This document shows positions 45,984-55,878 of a DNA stretch of 64,000 bases, in pieces. Origin of the DNA: Mycoplasmopsis synoviae ATCC 25204 (GTDB lineage: Bacteria; Bacillota_I; Bacilli_A; Mycoplasmatales; Metamycoplasmataceae); assembly GCF_000969765.1 (NCBI RefSeq), contig NZ_CP011096.1, positions 620,001 to 684,000 of the forward strand, written 5' to 3'. The notes below the pieces were generated by a model. The model was not told where the DNA came from. It worked only from the letters and a program-made list of their open reading frames with translations, and ran no database searches. Both the position numbers and the translations under genes were made by a program. Every line of letters starts with the position of its first letter. Positions within the stretch are counted from its first letter, which is position 1.

Positions 45984-46550
45984 ATGGCCGATTTAAATAA
46001 AGTAATTTTAGTTGGAAGAGTAACAAATGATTTTTTACTTCAAAAAACTAAAAACAATATTTCTTATGCAAGAAATACAATTGCTGTAACAAGATACACC
46101 ACAAGTAATACTCAAAGAGTAAGTGACTTTTTACCATTTGTAGCTTGAAGAAATCAAGCTGAGTTTTTATGTAAATATGTAAAAAAAGGAGATACCATTC
46201 TTCTTGAAGGTAAAATCCAGTCAAATAGTTACAACAACAATGAAGGTACTTTAGTTAGATCAATTGACATTCTTGTTGATAATGTTCAAATACTGGCAAG
46301 TAAAAACTATGTCAATATTACAAATTATGGCCAAAATAATTATTCTCAAAATAAAGCTTCTTATCAAGCAAATACTTATTCAGATTTAAATCAAAGTGTT
46401 AACTTAAGTATTGAAGAAAAAGACATTTCTTCTTCTGCTGTTTTTTCTAGAGCAGAAACTGAAGAAGACGATGATTCAATTTCAGCAAATGACTTTGAAA
46501 ATATAACCGATGATTTAAACGATGATATAGATTTAGATAAAGGATTTTAA
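45984..46550 (+). CDS. ssb: Single-stranded DNA-binding protein
   Basis: A 188-residue SSB. The OB fold starts [14 protein letters not shown] and contains [20 protein letters not shown] and [13 protein letters not shown] Gln/Asn/Ser linker leads to the acidic tail [13 protein letters not shown], which ends in Gly-Phe rather than the classical DDIPF, but keeps acidic residues for partner binding. It sits between rpsF and rpsR, the standard bacterial order, and overlaps rpsR by one base. Confidence 0.96.
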
Positions 46551-46885
46551 TGGCATACAATAAACGTAAAAAAGGTTACCACAACAAAAAAAGAACCTGT
46601 CATTTCTGTGACAATAAATTAACATACGTTGATTACAAAAACGTTGAAGATTTAAAGAAATTTGTAAATGCAGTTGGTTCAATTAAACCTAAAGTAGCAA
46701 CAGGAAACTGTGCAAAACACCAAAGAAAAGTTACTTTAGCAGTTAAAAGAGCTAGATTAATGGCTCTTCTACCATTTGCTGTTGCAAGAATTAGAGTTCA
46801 TAGATCTTTAGTTAGCGCTCCAGCTAGCCAAAATACAAAAAAAGTAGCAGAAAAAGTTGAAAAAGAAAAAGCGCCTGCTGCTTAA
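46550..46885 (+). CDS. rpsR: 30S ribosomal protein S18
   Basis: A 111-residue S18. The Cys-containing N-terminus [11 protein letters not shown] and later NCAKHQRKV suggest the zinc-binding (C+) form. The RNA-binding core includes [10 protein letters not shown] basic/Ala-rich tail of about 25 residues extends beyond the usual end. It is the last gene of the rpsF operon. Confidence 0.96.
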
Positions 46886-46898
46886 TAAATTAACAAAA

Positions 46899-46922
46899 CC
46901 GCCGCTAAATGCGGCTTTTTTA
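46899..46922 (+). terminator. rpsR terminator
   Basis: GCCGC-TAAAT-GCGGC followed by a T run, one of the most GC-rich stems in the window. Confidence 0.92.
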
Positions 46923-46946
46923 TTATTTTTTGCAATTTTTAAGTTG

Positions 46947-46977
46947 TATAATTTAACCATCATATTTTAGATATGAT
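46947..46977 (+). promoter_or_regulatory. Promoter and inverted repeat of the itaconate-type operon
   Basis: TATAAT at 46947-46952, preceded by TG (extended -10), is followed at the expected transcription start by the perfect inverted repeat ATCATAT-TTTAG-ATATGAT (46959-46977), ending seven bases before the ATG at 46985. It could be a repressor site or a 5'-UTR hairpin. No regulator gene is adjacent. Confidence 0.55.
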
Positions 46978-46984
46978 AAAAATT

Positions 46985-47818
46985 ATGAGCAAAGTATCTT
47001 ATAAATTAAATTCTTGAATGTTTTGTCCATCAGATAAAGCAAAATTGATTGAAAAATCTCTTGAAGTATCACCTTCAGTAGTCATTTACGACCTTGAAGA
47101 CGGAATTGAATACGGAAAAGAAGATATTGCCCTTGAAAATTTAAAAAGTTACTGAAATCAAATTAAAGAAAAAGACTTCAAAAAAGCTTTACGTGTAAGT
47201 AAAGAAAGCTATGAAAGTTCTTTGTTTTTTTTATTTAAAAATGGACTTGATTTTGATTTTATTATTTTTCCTAAATTTGAAGATAAAGCAGAACTTTGAA
47301 CGCTAAAAGACATACTAGCTAAATATAATTCAAAGGCCAAACTAGTTTTAATGTTAGAAAGCAAAAAAGCAATTAAAGATTTAAATAATTTAATCGCCCT
47401 ACTAAAACCTGAAGATAAATTCTTTGGTTTCATGGTTGGTAAAGCCGATTTAGCAAGCGATTATAACGTTGAAATTTATTCAGAATTAATTGAATCTATT
47501 TCACTAAAAGTTATTCAAAAATGTCTTGAAAATGACTTTAATTATATAGAAGCTCCTACCTTTGAATTAAGTAGTGAATTTGCCTTAATTGCAAATTTAA
47601 ATTATTTAAAACGCAATGGAGTTTATTGCAAAGCAATAATTACTCCAAAGCAAATTGCAGAGGTTAATTCTACGCTAGAAATTTCAAGTGAGCAAATTAT
47701 GCAAGCCAGAGAAATCATTTCTCTTTCGAAAGAAGGTGCCGCAAGATACAATGGCAAAATGGTCGATGAAGCAATGGCAAAAAAAGCAAGAAAATTACTT
47801 GAAGCTCTAGGAGAATAA
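46985..47818 (+). CDS. CitE-like lyase (HpcH/HpaI family), candidate citramalyl-CoA lyase
   Basis: A 277-residue TIM-barrel lyase. SWMFCPSDKAKLIEKSL, IYDLEDGIEY, LRVSKES, LMLESKKAI and GFMVGKADLA align with the substrate- and Mg-binding blocks of CitE-type acyl-CoA lyases, the acidic metal ligands being in DLED and LES. No citrate lyase alpha or gamma gene is nearby, so it is not part of citrate lyase. RipC/Ccl of Yersinia and Pseudomonas, which splits (S)-citramalyl-CoA to pyruvate and acetyl-CoA, is the best match by operon context. It is the first gene; its stop touches the next ATG. Confidence 0.82.
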
Positions 47819-48355
47819 ATGCAAGACGCAACTAATGTTTCAAGATATAAAAAAGTTGGTGAAAATCGTTATAGAGAAACCACTGGTTTATATTATGAAG
47901 ACTTTAACGTTGGTGATGTTTTTGAACATCGTCCAGGTAAGACAATTTTAGATGTAGATAACGTATGATTTACGCTTCTTACCTTAAATCCACAACAAGT
48001 TCACTTTGATCAGCATTATGCTTCTCAAACTGAGTGAAAAAAACTGCTAGTTGATTCAACTTATACTTTGGCGCTAGTTACCGGAATGTCAGTTAATACT
48101 GTATCTGGAAAAGTAGTGGCTAATTTAGGTTGAGATAAAGTAAGGCTAACCGCTCCAGTTTTTGCAGGAGATACCATTTACGCCGAAAGCACTGTGCTTT
48201 CAAAACGTGAATCAAAATCACGTCCTGATCAAGGAATTGTAACTGTTTTAACTAAAGGAATTAACCAAAAAAATGAAGTGGTTATTTCATTTGAAAGAAC
48301 AGTTTTAGTTTACAAAAGAGATAACAATAAAATTGAAAGCCAAACCAACTACTAA
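47819..48355 (+). CDS. MaoC-type hydratase, candidate itaconyl-CoA hydratase
   Basis: A 178-residue single hot-dog-fold protein. GLYYEDFNVGDVFEHRPGKT opens the fold, NPQQVHFDQHYASQTEW gives the Asp/His-type hydratase site, and ANLGWDKVRLTAPVFAGDT plus SRPDQGIV are blocks I associate with mesaconyl-CoA/RipB-type hydratases rather than short-chain enoyl-CoA hydratases. In the Rip/Ich pathway it would hydrate itaconyl-CoA to citramalyl-CoA. It follows the lyase with no gap, and the CoA transferase begins at its last base. Confidence 0.82.
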
Positions 48356-49689
48356 TGGCAAATAAAATTTTTAAAGAAATTTACAATCAAAAATTAATAC
48401 CTTCTTCTGAAGTTAAAAAATTTATTAAATCAAATACCAATTTAGCTTTTTCAATGCATTTCATGCAACCTAGAAAAATTCTAGAAGAAATTGCAAATAT
48501 CGCCAGAAGCGATAAAGACTTTAAAATCAACGCTTATTATTTTTCAGCAAAGCAAAATGCCGCAGATACAATATTAGACTTTGATCTTAACAAACAAATA
48601 GTGCCTAATACTTTTTTCATGCAAGATACTGAGCGTAAAATTTTAAAACGTCAAAAAGAAGAAAGCTTAGATGAAAAAAGAGTATTTTTCATTCCAGCAC
48701 ACTTTTCAGATTCACCAAGAATTTTTAGTGAAAATCTAAAAATTGATTCATTTGTGACAATGGTTTCACCTATGAATGAATATGGTTACATGTCAATGGG
48801 CCTTTCTAATGATTATTCTTCAACAGCAGTAAGGCTAGCTAAAACTGTAATAGTTGAAGTAAATAAAAACATTCCTTTTGTAATTGGAGAAAATAATTTA
48901 ATTCACGTTAGTGATGTAAGCGCTATAGTGGAGCACGATTCTCCTCTTCAAGAAGTAGTTGATCTTCCTCCAACTCCTGAAGAAGAAACAATTGCAAAAA
49001 TAGTTAGTGAATTTATTCCAGATAGAGCTTGCATTCAAATGGGAATTGGTGGTCTTCCAAATTCAATTTGCAATGAACTATATAATAAAAAAGATTTAGG
49101 AATCCATACAGAAGTTTTAACCACCGGAATGATAGGTCTTATCAAAGCCGGAGTGGTTACCAACAAATACAAAAAAATAAATAAAAATATTTCAGTTTTT
49201 ACATTTGCTATTGGTAACAAGCAAATGTATGAAGAGCTTCATTTAAATCCAACTATTCAATCTTTTCCAGTAAACTACGTAAATGATCCATACGTAATTT
49301 CTAAAATAGATAATCTTGTTTCTATTAATTCAACTATTGAAATTGATTTAACTGGAGCATGTAATTCTGAGTATTTAAATGGTCACCAATTTTCTGCAAC
49401 AGGAGGCCAAGTTGATTTCGTACGTGGAGCTTATATGTCTCAAGGCGGAAAGTCAATTATAGCCCTAACTTCAACTACTAAAAATAAAAAATTTTCTAAA
49501 ATTGTTGCAAGGCTATCAGGGCCAACTACCACTTTAAGAAACGATGTTCACTGAGTGGTAACTGAATATGGAGCTGTTAATTTAAAAGGATTAAATACAG
49601 TCCAAAGAGCAAGAGCTTTAATTAATTTGGCACATCCAGATTTTAGAGAAGATCTTGAAAAACAAGCCAGAGAGCTTAATTTATTATAA
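48355..49689 (+). CDS. Acetyl-CoA hydrolase/4-hydroxybutyrate-type CoA transferase, candidate itaconate CoA transferase
   Basis: A 444-residue CoA transferase of the Cat1/AbfT type. [32 protein letters not shown] (with the candidate catalytic Glu) and [20 protein letters not shown] are family blocks; the end contains [13 protein letters not shown]. The length matches RipA/Ict. Itaconate would be activated here with succinyl-CoA or acetyl-CoA as donor. The family also includes succinate, acetate and 4-hydroxybutyrate CoA transferases, so the substrate is inferred from neighbours. The start overlaps the MaoC stop (TAATG). Confidence 0.87.
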
Positions 49690-49697
49690 GGAGAAAA

Positions 49698-50237
49698 ATG
49701 TACGTAAATTCAAAATTTTTTGAAGTTAAAGGTAAAGAACTTTGACTTAAACCTGAAGGAGTACAAAGCAAAGACGGTAGATTTTTAGTCTTTGATTTAG
49801 ACTGAAAAAAGATGCCTAAAGCTAAATCATACGCACTAACTTTAGTTGACTATGAAGCTTCTAGAGTAATCGGGCAACCTTTTGTTCACTTTGCTGCCGC
49901 TAACGTTACAAGCACTCATTTAAAACATGGTGAAAACCTAGAAAAAACTCAATGAGTAATGGGAGTTAATTCTAGAGTTCCAGGTGCTGGAGAAAACTCA
50001 AATGGAGTTCATGTTGAATGTATTCCTGCTGCCTTTAAAGCTTCAAGCTTTGAAGAAGCCTGTGATTATTTCCCACCAATGCCACCTGATAAAAAACACC
50101 TTTATACATTAAAAGTATACGGTCTTGATACAGATAAATTAAACCTAGAAAAAGGATTTTTCCTAGGTGATTTAAATAGAGCAATGCTAGATCACGTTGT
50201 TGATGTATACACTGTTAATTTCTGATATAAACAATAA
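49698..50237 (+). CDS. PEBP-family protein (YbhB/RKIP-like) 1
   Basis: A 179-residue phosphatidylethanolamine-binding-protein-family member. The core is DLDWKKMPKAKSYALTLVD, a conserved VHFAAANV strand, and PPMPPDKKHLYTLKVYGLD, the anion-pocket loop of the family (normally GPxPPDxxHxY). It has no signal peptide, so it is cytoplasmic. ATG follows AAGGAG by five bases, eight bases after the CoA transferase stop, so it belongs to the same operon. PEBPs bind phospholipid head groups or small anions; the job here is unknown. Confidence 0.88.
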
Positions 50238-50246
50238 GGAGAACTA

Positions 50247-50912
50247 ATGCATAAATTAGGTAATAAAACACAAATAAAATCTAAATCAGTTAACGAACAT
50301 GGATATCTACACGATGTTCATGGAGCTCACGGTAAAGCTTCATTTCGTTTTCCAGATCACTCATTTGAATTAAAATGAGACAAAATGCCAAATGCTAAAT
50401 CATATGCTCTTTTACTTGAGGATTTTGATGCAATGAAAGTTATTGGTTTTCCTTTTATTCACTGAGTTGCAGTTAATGTTAAAGAAAACTTTGTATCAGA
50501 GGCTGCTTCTAAACTTGCTTTTGATCACTTAAAAGAAAATCTTGGAAAAGCAATGCCTAGCAACTTATTATGACAAGGATATAACTCTTCAGTTTCAAAA
50601 ACTTTAGTAACAGAAAATAAAGAAAAAGGATCAAGCTTAAATGGAATTCTTCCTGAAATGTTTACATCATTAGAGCTAGAAGACGCTGCCCAATACTTTG
50701 GGCCATATCCTCCTGACAAAGATCACGTTTATACTTTAACAGTATTTGGTCTTGATGTAGATGCAAGCGAACTTGAATACAAAGACGCAGATGGGCTATC
50801 ACATAAATTAGATAAACCATACTACGTTGGAGATTTTCTTCAAGCAGTTGATACACACGTAGTTGGAACTTACACATTAAACTTCAAATACCGTCAAGCT
50901 GGATCTAACTAA
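50247..50912 (+). CDS. PEBP-family protein (YbhB/RKIP-like) 2
   Basis: A 221-residue paralogue of the preceding gene. ELKWDKMPNAKSYALLLED and FGPYPPDKDHVYTLTVFGLD carry the full GPxPPDxxHxY motif. The middle segment is about 40 residues longer than in paralogue 1. AAGGAG precedes the ATG. It is the last gene of the operon; IS-derived sequence begins 12 bp after its stop, and no conventional terminator is seen apart from a hairpin inside that sequence (near 50955-50985). Confidence 0.9.
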
Positions 50913-50923
50913 AAAAATATTTT

Positions 50924-51098
50924 CATATTGTAAGGTAAACCTTACCACTTACAATTTAATAAAATTGCCGATTTTTAAAAAGTTGGCTTTTTATTTTTTA
51001 ATATTTTATTTTTCCTTCTTTTAGTAGTGAGTTTTAACAAAAAACTCCAAAAAAAATTAAAATTTTTTGAGAGGGGTGCATTGCACTTTACAATGTGG
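50924..51098 (-). mobile_element. Internally deleted IS remnant (both ends, no transposase)
   Basis: About 175 bp that correspond, in reverse orientation, to the right end (18885-18958) joined to the left end (17680-17775) of the IS30/IS1630-like element. The CGATTTTTAAAAAGTTGGC hairpin and the TTTTGAGAGGGGTGCATTGC block are both recognisable. The transposase region is missing entirely, giving a MITE-like derivative. The outer end has diverged to the palindrome GTAAGGTAAACCTTAC. I see no target duplication. Confidence 0.8.
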
Positions 51099-51143
51099 TT
51101 AAATTAAATATATAATTTAATTAGGTTAAAAAATAAAATTAAA
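51098..51143 (+). repeat. Promoter-like block, copy 1 of a direct repeat
   Basis: The block, centred on TAAATATATAATTTAATTA, recurs at 52483-52530 with a few mismatches. It contains a TATAAT box and precedes the broken membrane-protein gene. Confidence 0.6.
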
Positions 51144-51194
51144 ACTGCATTTTGCAATTTTATAATTAAAAAAATTTTTTTTAAATGGCATATC

Positions 51195-52417
51195 ATGTTA
51201 GAGCAACAAAAAATTTCAGAAAAAATGTTTTATAGAATATTTTTTAAAAAAAATGGCAATTCCAGTTGCTTATTCTATTATTGCAATTTTTATATATTTT
51301 TTCTTCTTTACTCTTTCTTATTATTATCTTTATAATCAACTTTCTGTTAAAGCTTTTTTACTGCTCCTGCCAATAGAGATTCTTTTGAATTTAAATGGGT
51401 TTTATTTTGAATAAATTTAGCATTTCAACTTTTTCAATATGAAAAGTTTAATTTTTTTTGTTTTATTGTTTTTTATTTTTTACCAATAGTTATTTGAAGT
51501 TATTATTTAAGAAAATTTTATAAAAGCGATTATTACAAAAGAATTATTTTATTAAATGGAAACAAAAAATCTATTAAGTATTTAGGGATTTATTTAGTTA
51601 TTTTTTGATTTTTTGTATTTTTAATTATTAATTTAGTTTCTCTGTGACCAATTGATTATTTATAGCAATATAATTCTTGAGGATACAAAGGTAATTCTTC
51701 TAATACATATGAAATTCCATGACAAAAAGAATTTTCAGAAAGTGATTTAGAATTTTTTGGTTATGAAAGAGCACCTATTACTCTTGTTCCGTTAAATTTA
51801 TCTAGCAGTTTGAATAACGATAATTTTATAGATAATGGATTTTTTTACAACGAATTGCTAGATCAATATTTTTTTAGACCAAAACAATTATTTGGCTCTT
51901 ATATAAGGAAATGAAATAATATTTATTTCAAATATAAACCTTTTGTGTAATTTCAATAGATAATTTTTTCTATTTAAATAACAAATATTTTAGTCACATA
52001 ATTTTGAGTTTTTTATCTTTTTTTACAGCAATAGTTTTTGTCAGCGCTTCTTTTATTTTAAATAAATGAATTTTGTCGTTAATTTGAATTTTTATTTTCA
52101 TTTCATTAATATTAGATTTTTCAGGACTATTGAATAGAATTGATTTTGATCGCGAAGGCCTATATAGTATTTCTTATAAAGAAGCTCATGATTTTATTGG
52201 TTCAGAATTAAATTTTAAAAAGTTTTTAGTGAAAATTCCGTTTTCTTTATTTAATCCTTATTCATTATTGGATGTATTTACCAACTTTCATTTTTTAACT
52301 AAGAAAATTAGCATGGCTTGAGCTTTTCCAATTATTTTTATTTCTATATTTAATTTTTGGTTTTTAAATTTTATTATTCGCACAATGAATAGAAATTCAG
52401 AATATTCATTTTTATAA
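51195..52417 (+). pseudogene. Decayed polytopic membrane-protein gene
   Basis: Starting MLEQQKISEKMFYRIFF, the sequence encodes hydrophobic segments spread over all three frames. A helix-rich part (about 51250-51400), a second (51410-51662) stopped by TAG at 51663, an apparently extracellular section with SWGYKGNSSNTYEIPWQKEF (to a stop near 51950), and a last part from about 52010 to TAA 52415-52417 with RIDFDREGLYSISYKEAHDF. At least two frameshifts and two stops break it. The layout of helices around a large outer loop could suit an ABC-2-type permease, but I cannot name the family. Confidence 0.7.
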
Positions 52418-52427
52418 AAAATAAAAT

Positions 52428-52455
52428 TAATGAACAATTTATTGTTCATTTTTTA
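52428..52455 (+). terminator. Terminator of the decayed membrane-protein gene
   Basis: AATGAACAA-TTTA-TTGTTCATT followed by Ts, ten bases after the last stop. Confidence 0.85.
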
Positions 52456-52482
52456 TTAAATTAAAACTACGCGGAAAATAAA

Positions 52483-52530
52483 GTTAAACTAAATATATAA
52501 TTTAATTACTTTAAAAAAACATAAAAATTA
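52483..52530 (+). repeat. Promoter-like block, copy 2 of a direct repeat
   Basis: Near-copy of 51098-51143, including the same TATAAT context. It now leads into an IS remnant and a truncated gene, suggesting that two related transcription units once stood in tandem. Confidence 0.6.
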
Positions 52531-52549
52531 AAAATTAATTTTTTCGTCG

Positions 52550-52622
52550 ATATTGTAAGGTAAATTTTATAGCCCAAAATTTAATAAAAATTGTAAATGG
52601 TAACTTGCACTTTACAATATGG
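52550..52622 (+). mobile_element. IS right-end remnant, palindromic double end
   Basis: The second half (52591-52622) matches the right end of the element at 17680-18958 (TGTAAATGGTAACTTGCAC and onward). The first half (52550-52590) resembles the same end in reverse, closer to the remnant at 50924. It therefore looks like two right ends fused head to head after a deletion. Confidence 0.65.
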
Positions 52623-52631
52623 AAGTAATAA

Positions 52632-53774
52632 AGCAAAACTCTTTATTATTTTTTTATAGTATTATTATCAAGCGAAAAATCAATAATTAGCTTAATTAAA
52701 GGACTTAAATTTCGTGGTAATTTAGCAATTGTAAAATTAATTACCTCAGATAAGAGTCAAATAAATAATAAATTTCATGAATTAGAAATTGTCTATCAAC
52801 AAAAATATATAGACGGAAAAAGTACAGCGGATCCAAGATTAATAATTGAAACAATGCAAATTCTATATGAAAAAGATATAGATATTTTTTGTATTGCAAC
52901 AAGCGATAGCGATTTTGTTTATCTTTTACAAAAACTAAAATCAAAAAATAAATACGTTATTTTAGCATGTGAAAGTGTCGCTAGTCCATGACTCAAAGAA
53001 AATGCACATGAAGTTTTCGAAGAAAACCCAATCGATACAAACAAAGATTTAGAAACAAATATCAATGAAAATTACTTATTAGATTTACTCGAAGAAAAAA
53101 TAGCTCCTGAAAAACAATTAGTTGTTCAAGAAGCGCAAATATCTAATAACGAAAATCAAGCTGAAAAAAAGAATTCAAGAAGAAGAAAAAGAAATAGAAA
53201 AAAACTTAAGAAAGCAAACGTAAACGAAATAACTAGCGAAGTACAAAAAGCTGTTTTAGTTGAAAATTCTGAAACACAAAATACAGAAACTGAAAAAGTT
53301 GAAGAAGTTAAAAATAAAGAAATAATTGTTGATGATTCTAAAAAACTTTTTAAATCAAGAGGACAGTTTTTTAATTTTGTTACCCAATTTGTAAAACAAG
53401 AATCTGAAGAAGAAAAAATAAAACTTGAATCTTTAGAAAACAAATTAAAAGATAGTAAAGATTTGTTACAAACATTTTTTAAAACTGATAATTTAGAAAA
53501 AATATTAAAAACAAAATATAAAAACTCTTTTTGATTGAGAAAAGAAAATAAAACAGTTTTTTTATCAGCTATAAATGGTAAAGCTATTAATAATTTTGTA
53601 ATTAATTATGTGAAAAATACTACAAATCCCAAACTTTCAAGATTACAAAATTCACTTAAAACAACATTTAAAAATTTTGACCTTAAAAAAAGAACTGGTT
53701 ATAGCAGGTGAAAAACTTATTTAGAATCTATAAATATTATTGATTCAGGAAATAAATTAAACTTTAAAAAATAA
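52632..53774 (+). pseudogene. NYN-domain (LabA/DUF88-like) protein gene, 5'-truncated
   Basis: The frame is open from 52632 to TAA 53772-53774 without ATG, GTG or TTG at its beginning; the first ATG is 52854. The translated part shows the NYN core DGKSTADPRLIIETM and DIFCIATSDSDFVYLLQKLK, with the conserved DSDF acidic pair, then a KNSRRRKRNRKKLKKAN basic linker and a C-terminal domain with WLRKENKTVFLSAINGKAI. The first strand with the catalytic Asp (FIDxxN type) is absent; an IS end lies 10 bp upstream and probably removed it. NYN proteins are PIN-like ribonucleases. Confidence 0.7.
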
Positions 53775-53775
53775 G

Positions 53776-53799
53776 AAACACTTAAAATAGTGTTTTTTT
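53776..53799 (+). terminator. Terminator after the NYN gene
   Basis: AACACT-TAAAAT-AGTGTT followed by Ts, directly after the stop. Confidence 0.85.
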
Positions 53800-53986
53800 G
53801 CAATTTTTTGTAATTTTTTTAAAGTTATTTATTAAATTTAACTGGTTTTATAGTATTATATTGCAAGAGAATTTTTATTATATTATTTTATTTTTACATT
53901 TAAATAATTTAAAAAATAAGAATTATATTTTTATAATTTTTTGTTTTATTTTAATTGCTTACTCTTTGATAGGAAAACAAATATTA

Positions 53987-55876
53987 ATGAATCCAACTAG
54001 AATTGTTGCTCTAGGGGGAGTTGAAGAAATTGGGAAATCAACTCTTTTAGTTGAGCATTTAGATCATATTTTTATAATAGATGCCGGGATTAAATTTGCC
54101 GACACATACAACACTGGAGTTAAAGGAATTATTCCTAATTACTCTTACTTAAAACAAAAAGGTAAAAAAATAGAAGGCCTTTTTATAACACATGGACATG
54201 AAGATCACATTGGTGGTGTGGTTTATTTAGTTAAAGAAACTAACTTAAATAAAATCTTTGCTCCTAGAATTGCAATTCAATATTTAAAACTTAAATTTGA
54301 TGAACATAAAATCACAAAAAAAGTTGAATTTATTGAAATTCATAAATCTGATGTTCATAAATTTGCAAACAATTGTAAAGTAGATTTCTGAACAGCACAG
54401 CATTCAATTCCAGATGCTTTTGGAGTTAGAATTACAACCCCTAATGGATCAATAATGTGTACAGGAGATTTTAGATTTGACTATACTCCTATTGGTAATT
54501 ACACCGATTTTAAAAGATTATATGAAATTGGAAATCAAAAATTAACAGCGCTGCTTTCTGATTCAACTAATGCAATGCGTCCTAATCATTCACCAAGTGA
54601 AAAAGACATTTTAGCTGATATTTCATATTACATGAAGCAAGCTAAAAGAAAAACAATAATAACAACCTTTGCTTCAAATTTAACCAGAGTTAAAGTAATA
54701 ATCGAACTTGCTGCTAAATTAAATAAAAAAGTTATTACCTTTGGTCGTTCAATGATTCAAGGTGTTAAAGTTGGTAGAAAGTTAGGTTATATTAATGCAC
54801 CTGATGACGTTTTTATTGACAAGAAACAACTTAAATCAATTCCTGATAATAAAGTTGTTATTTTAACAACAGGATCTCAAGGTGAACAACTTGCTGCGCT
54901 AGCTAGAATGAGTTATGGAAAACATGCAAGCATTAAAATAATGAAAAACGATTTAATTATTTTTTCATCTAGTCCTATTCCTGGAAATAAAATGGTTATT
55001 GAGCTTTTAATTAATCGTTTATATAAATTAGGAGCAATCATTAAAGAAAATGGTGTTGATGGATATTTACATACATCAGGACATGCATATAGACATGAAC
55101 ACGATAAAATCTTTAAATTAACTCGTCCTAAATATTTTCTTCCATACCATGGTGAATATCGTATGAGCGTGGTCCATGGTAAAACCGCAATTGAAAATGG
55201 AGTTAATCCAGAAAACGTTATAGTGATTCAAAAAGGAATCGTTTATAACATGCTCAATGAAAAAATTACTGCAACAAATGAAAAAGTAGAATTTGGACCA
55301 GTATATATTGACGGTAAAAAAGTTCTTGAAAATTCAGCTAAAGTAATTGCTGAAAGAAATCAACTTAAAAACAGCGGTTTTGTTAATATGGTTTTTTTAA
55401 TTAACAAAAAAACAAAATCAATTGTGGCAAGACCTACCTTTATTTCTAAAGGTACAATTGTAATGAAAAATTCTAAAGATGAAGTTGAAGAAATCAAAAG
55501 AATAACTCATGGTGCTGTGCTTCATTACATTAAAAATACGCCAGAATTTAAAGAAAAAGATTTAGAGTATATTGTCAAAGATAGAATCTATTCGTTTTTC
55601 CATAGAAAAAAAAGAAGAGATCCAGTTACAGTTATTAAATTCTTTTATGTTGATGAATTAAAAGAACCTGAATTTAAAAACCTTAGAATTTCATTTTTAA
55701 ATGATAAAACTGAACCAAAAAATTTAGTTTCTAAAGTTAATATTCTCGATAATAAAAACAAAAAAATATCTAAAAATCAAAAGAAAAAAATTGACTCACT
55801 TCAAAAGCTTATGGATTTAGATGACTTTGATTTACTAGATTCAGATGACGACGATGAAGATGATGATGGGGAATAA
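53987..55876 (+). CDS. rnjA: Ribonuclease J
   Basis: A 629-residue metallo-beta-lactamase/beta-CASP RNase. IVALGGVEEIG opens the fold, the zinc motif THGHEDHIGG is complete, and beta-CASP blocks include LLSDSTNAM, TTFASNLTRV and SSSPIPGNK, ending in HTSGHA. A C-terminal domain is followed by an acidic tail DSDDDDEDDDGE. ATG 53987 is preferred over earlier starts because the family begins at this residue; AGGAA lies 12 bases upstream. It provides 5'-3' exonuclease and endonuclease activity for mRNA decay and rRNA maturation. Confidence 0.95.
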
Positions 55877-55878
55877 AA

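Noticed and set aside
46985-47818. Citrate lyase beta subunit for citrate fermentation
   Set aside because: No citrate lyase alpha, gamma or accessory genes are present; the neighbours are a MaoC hydratase and a CoA transferase.
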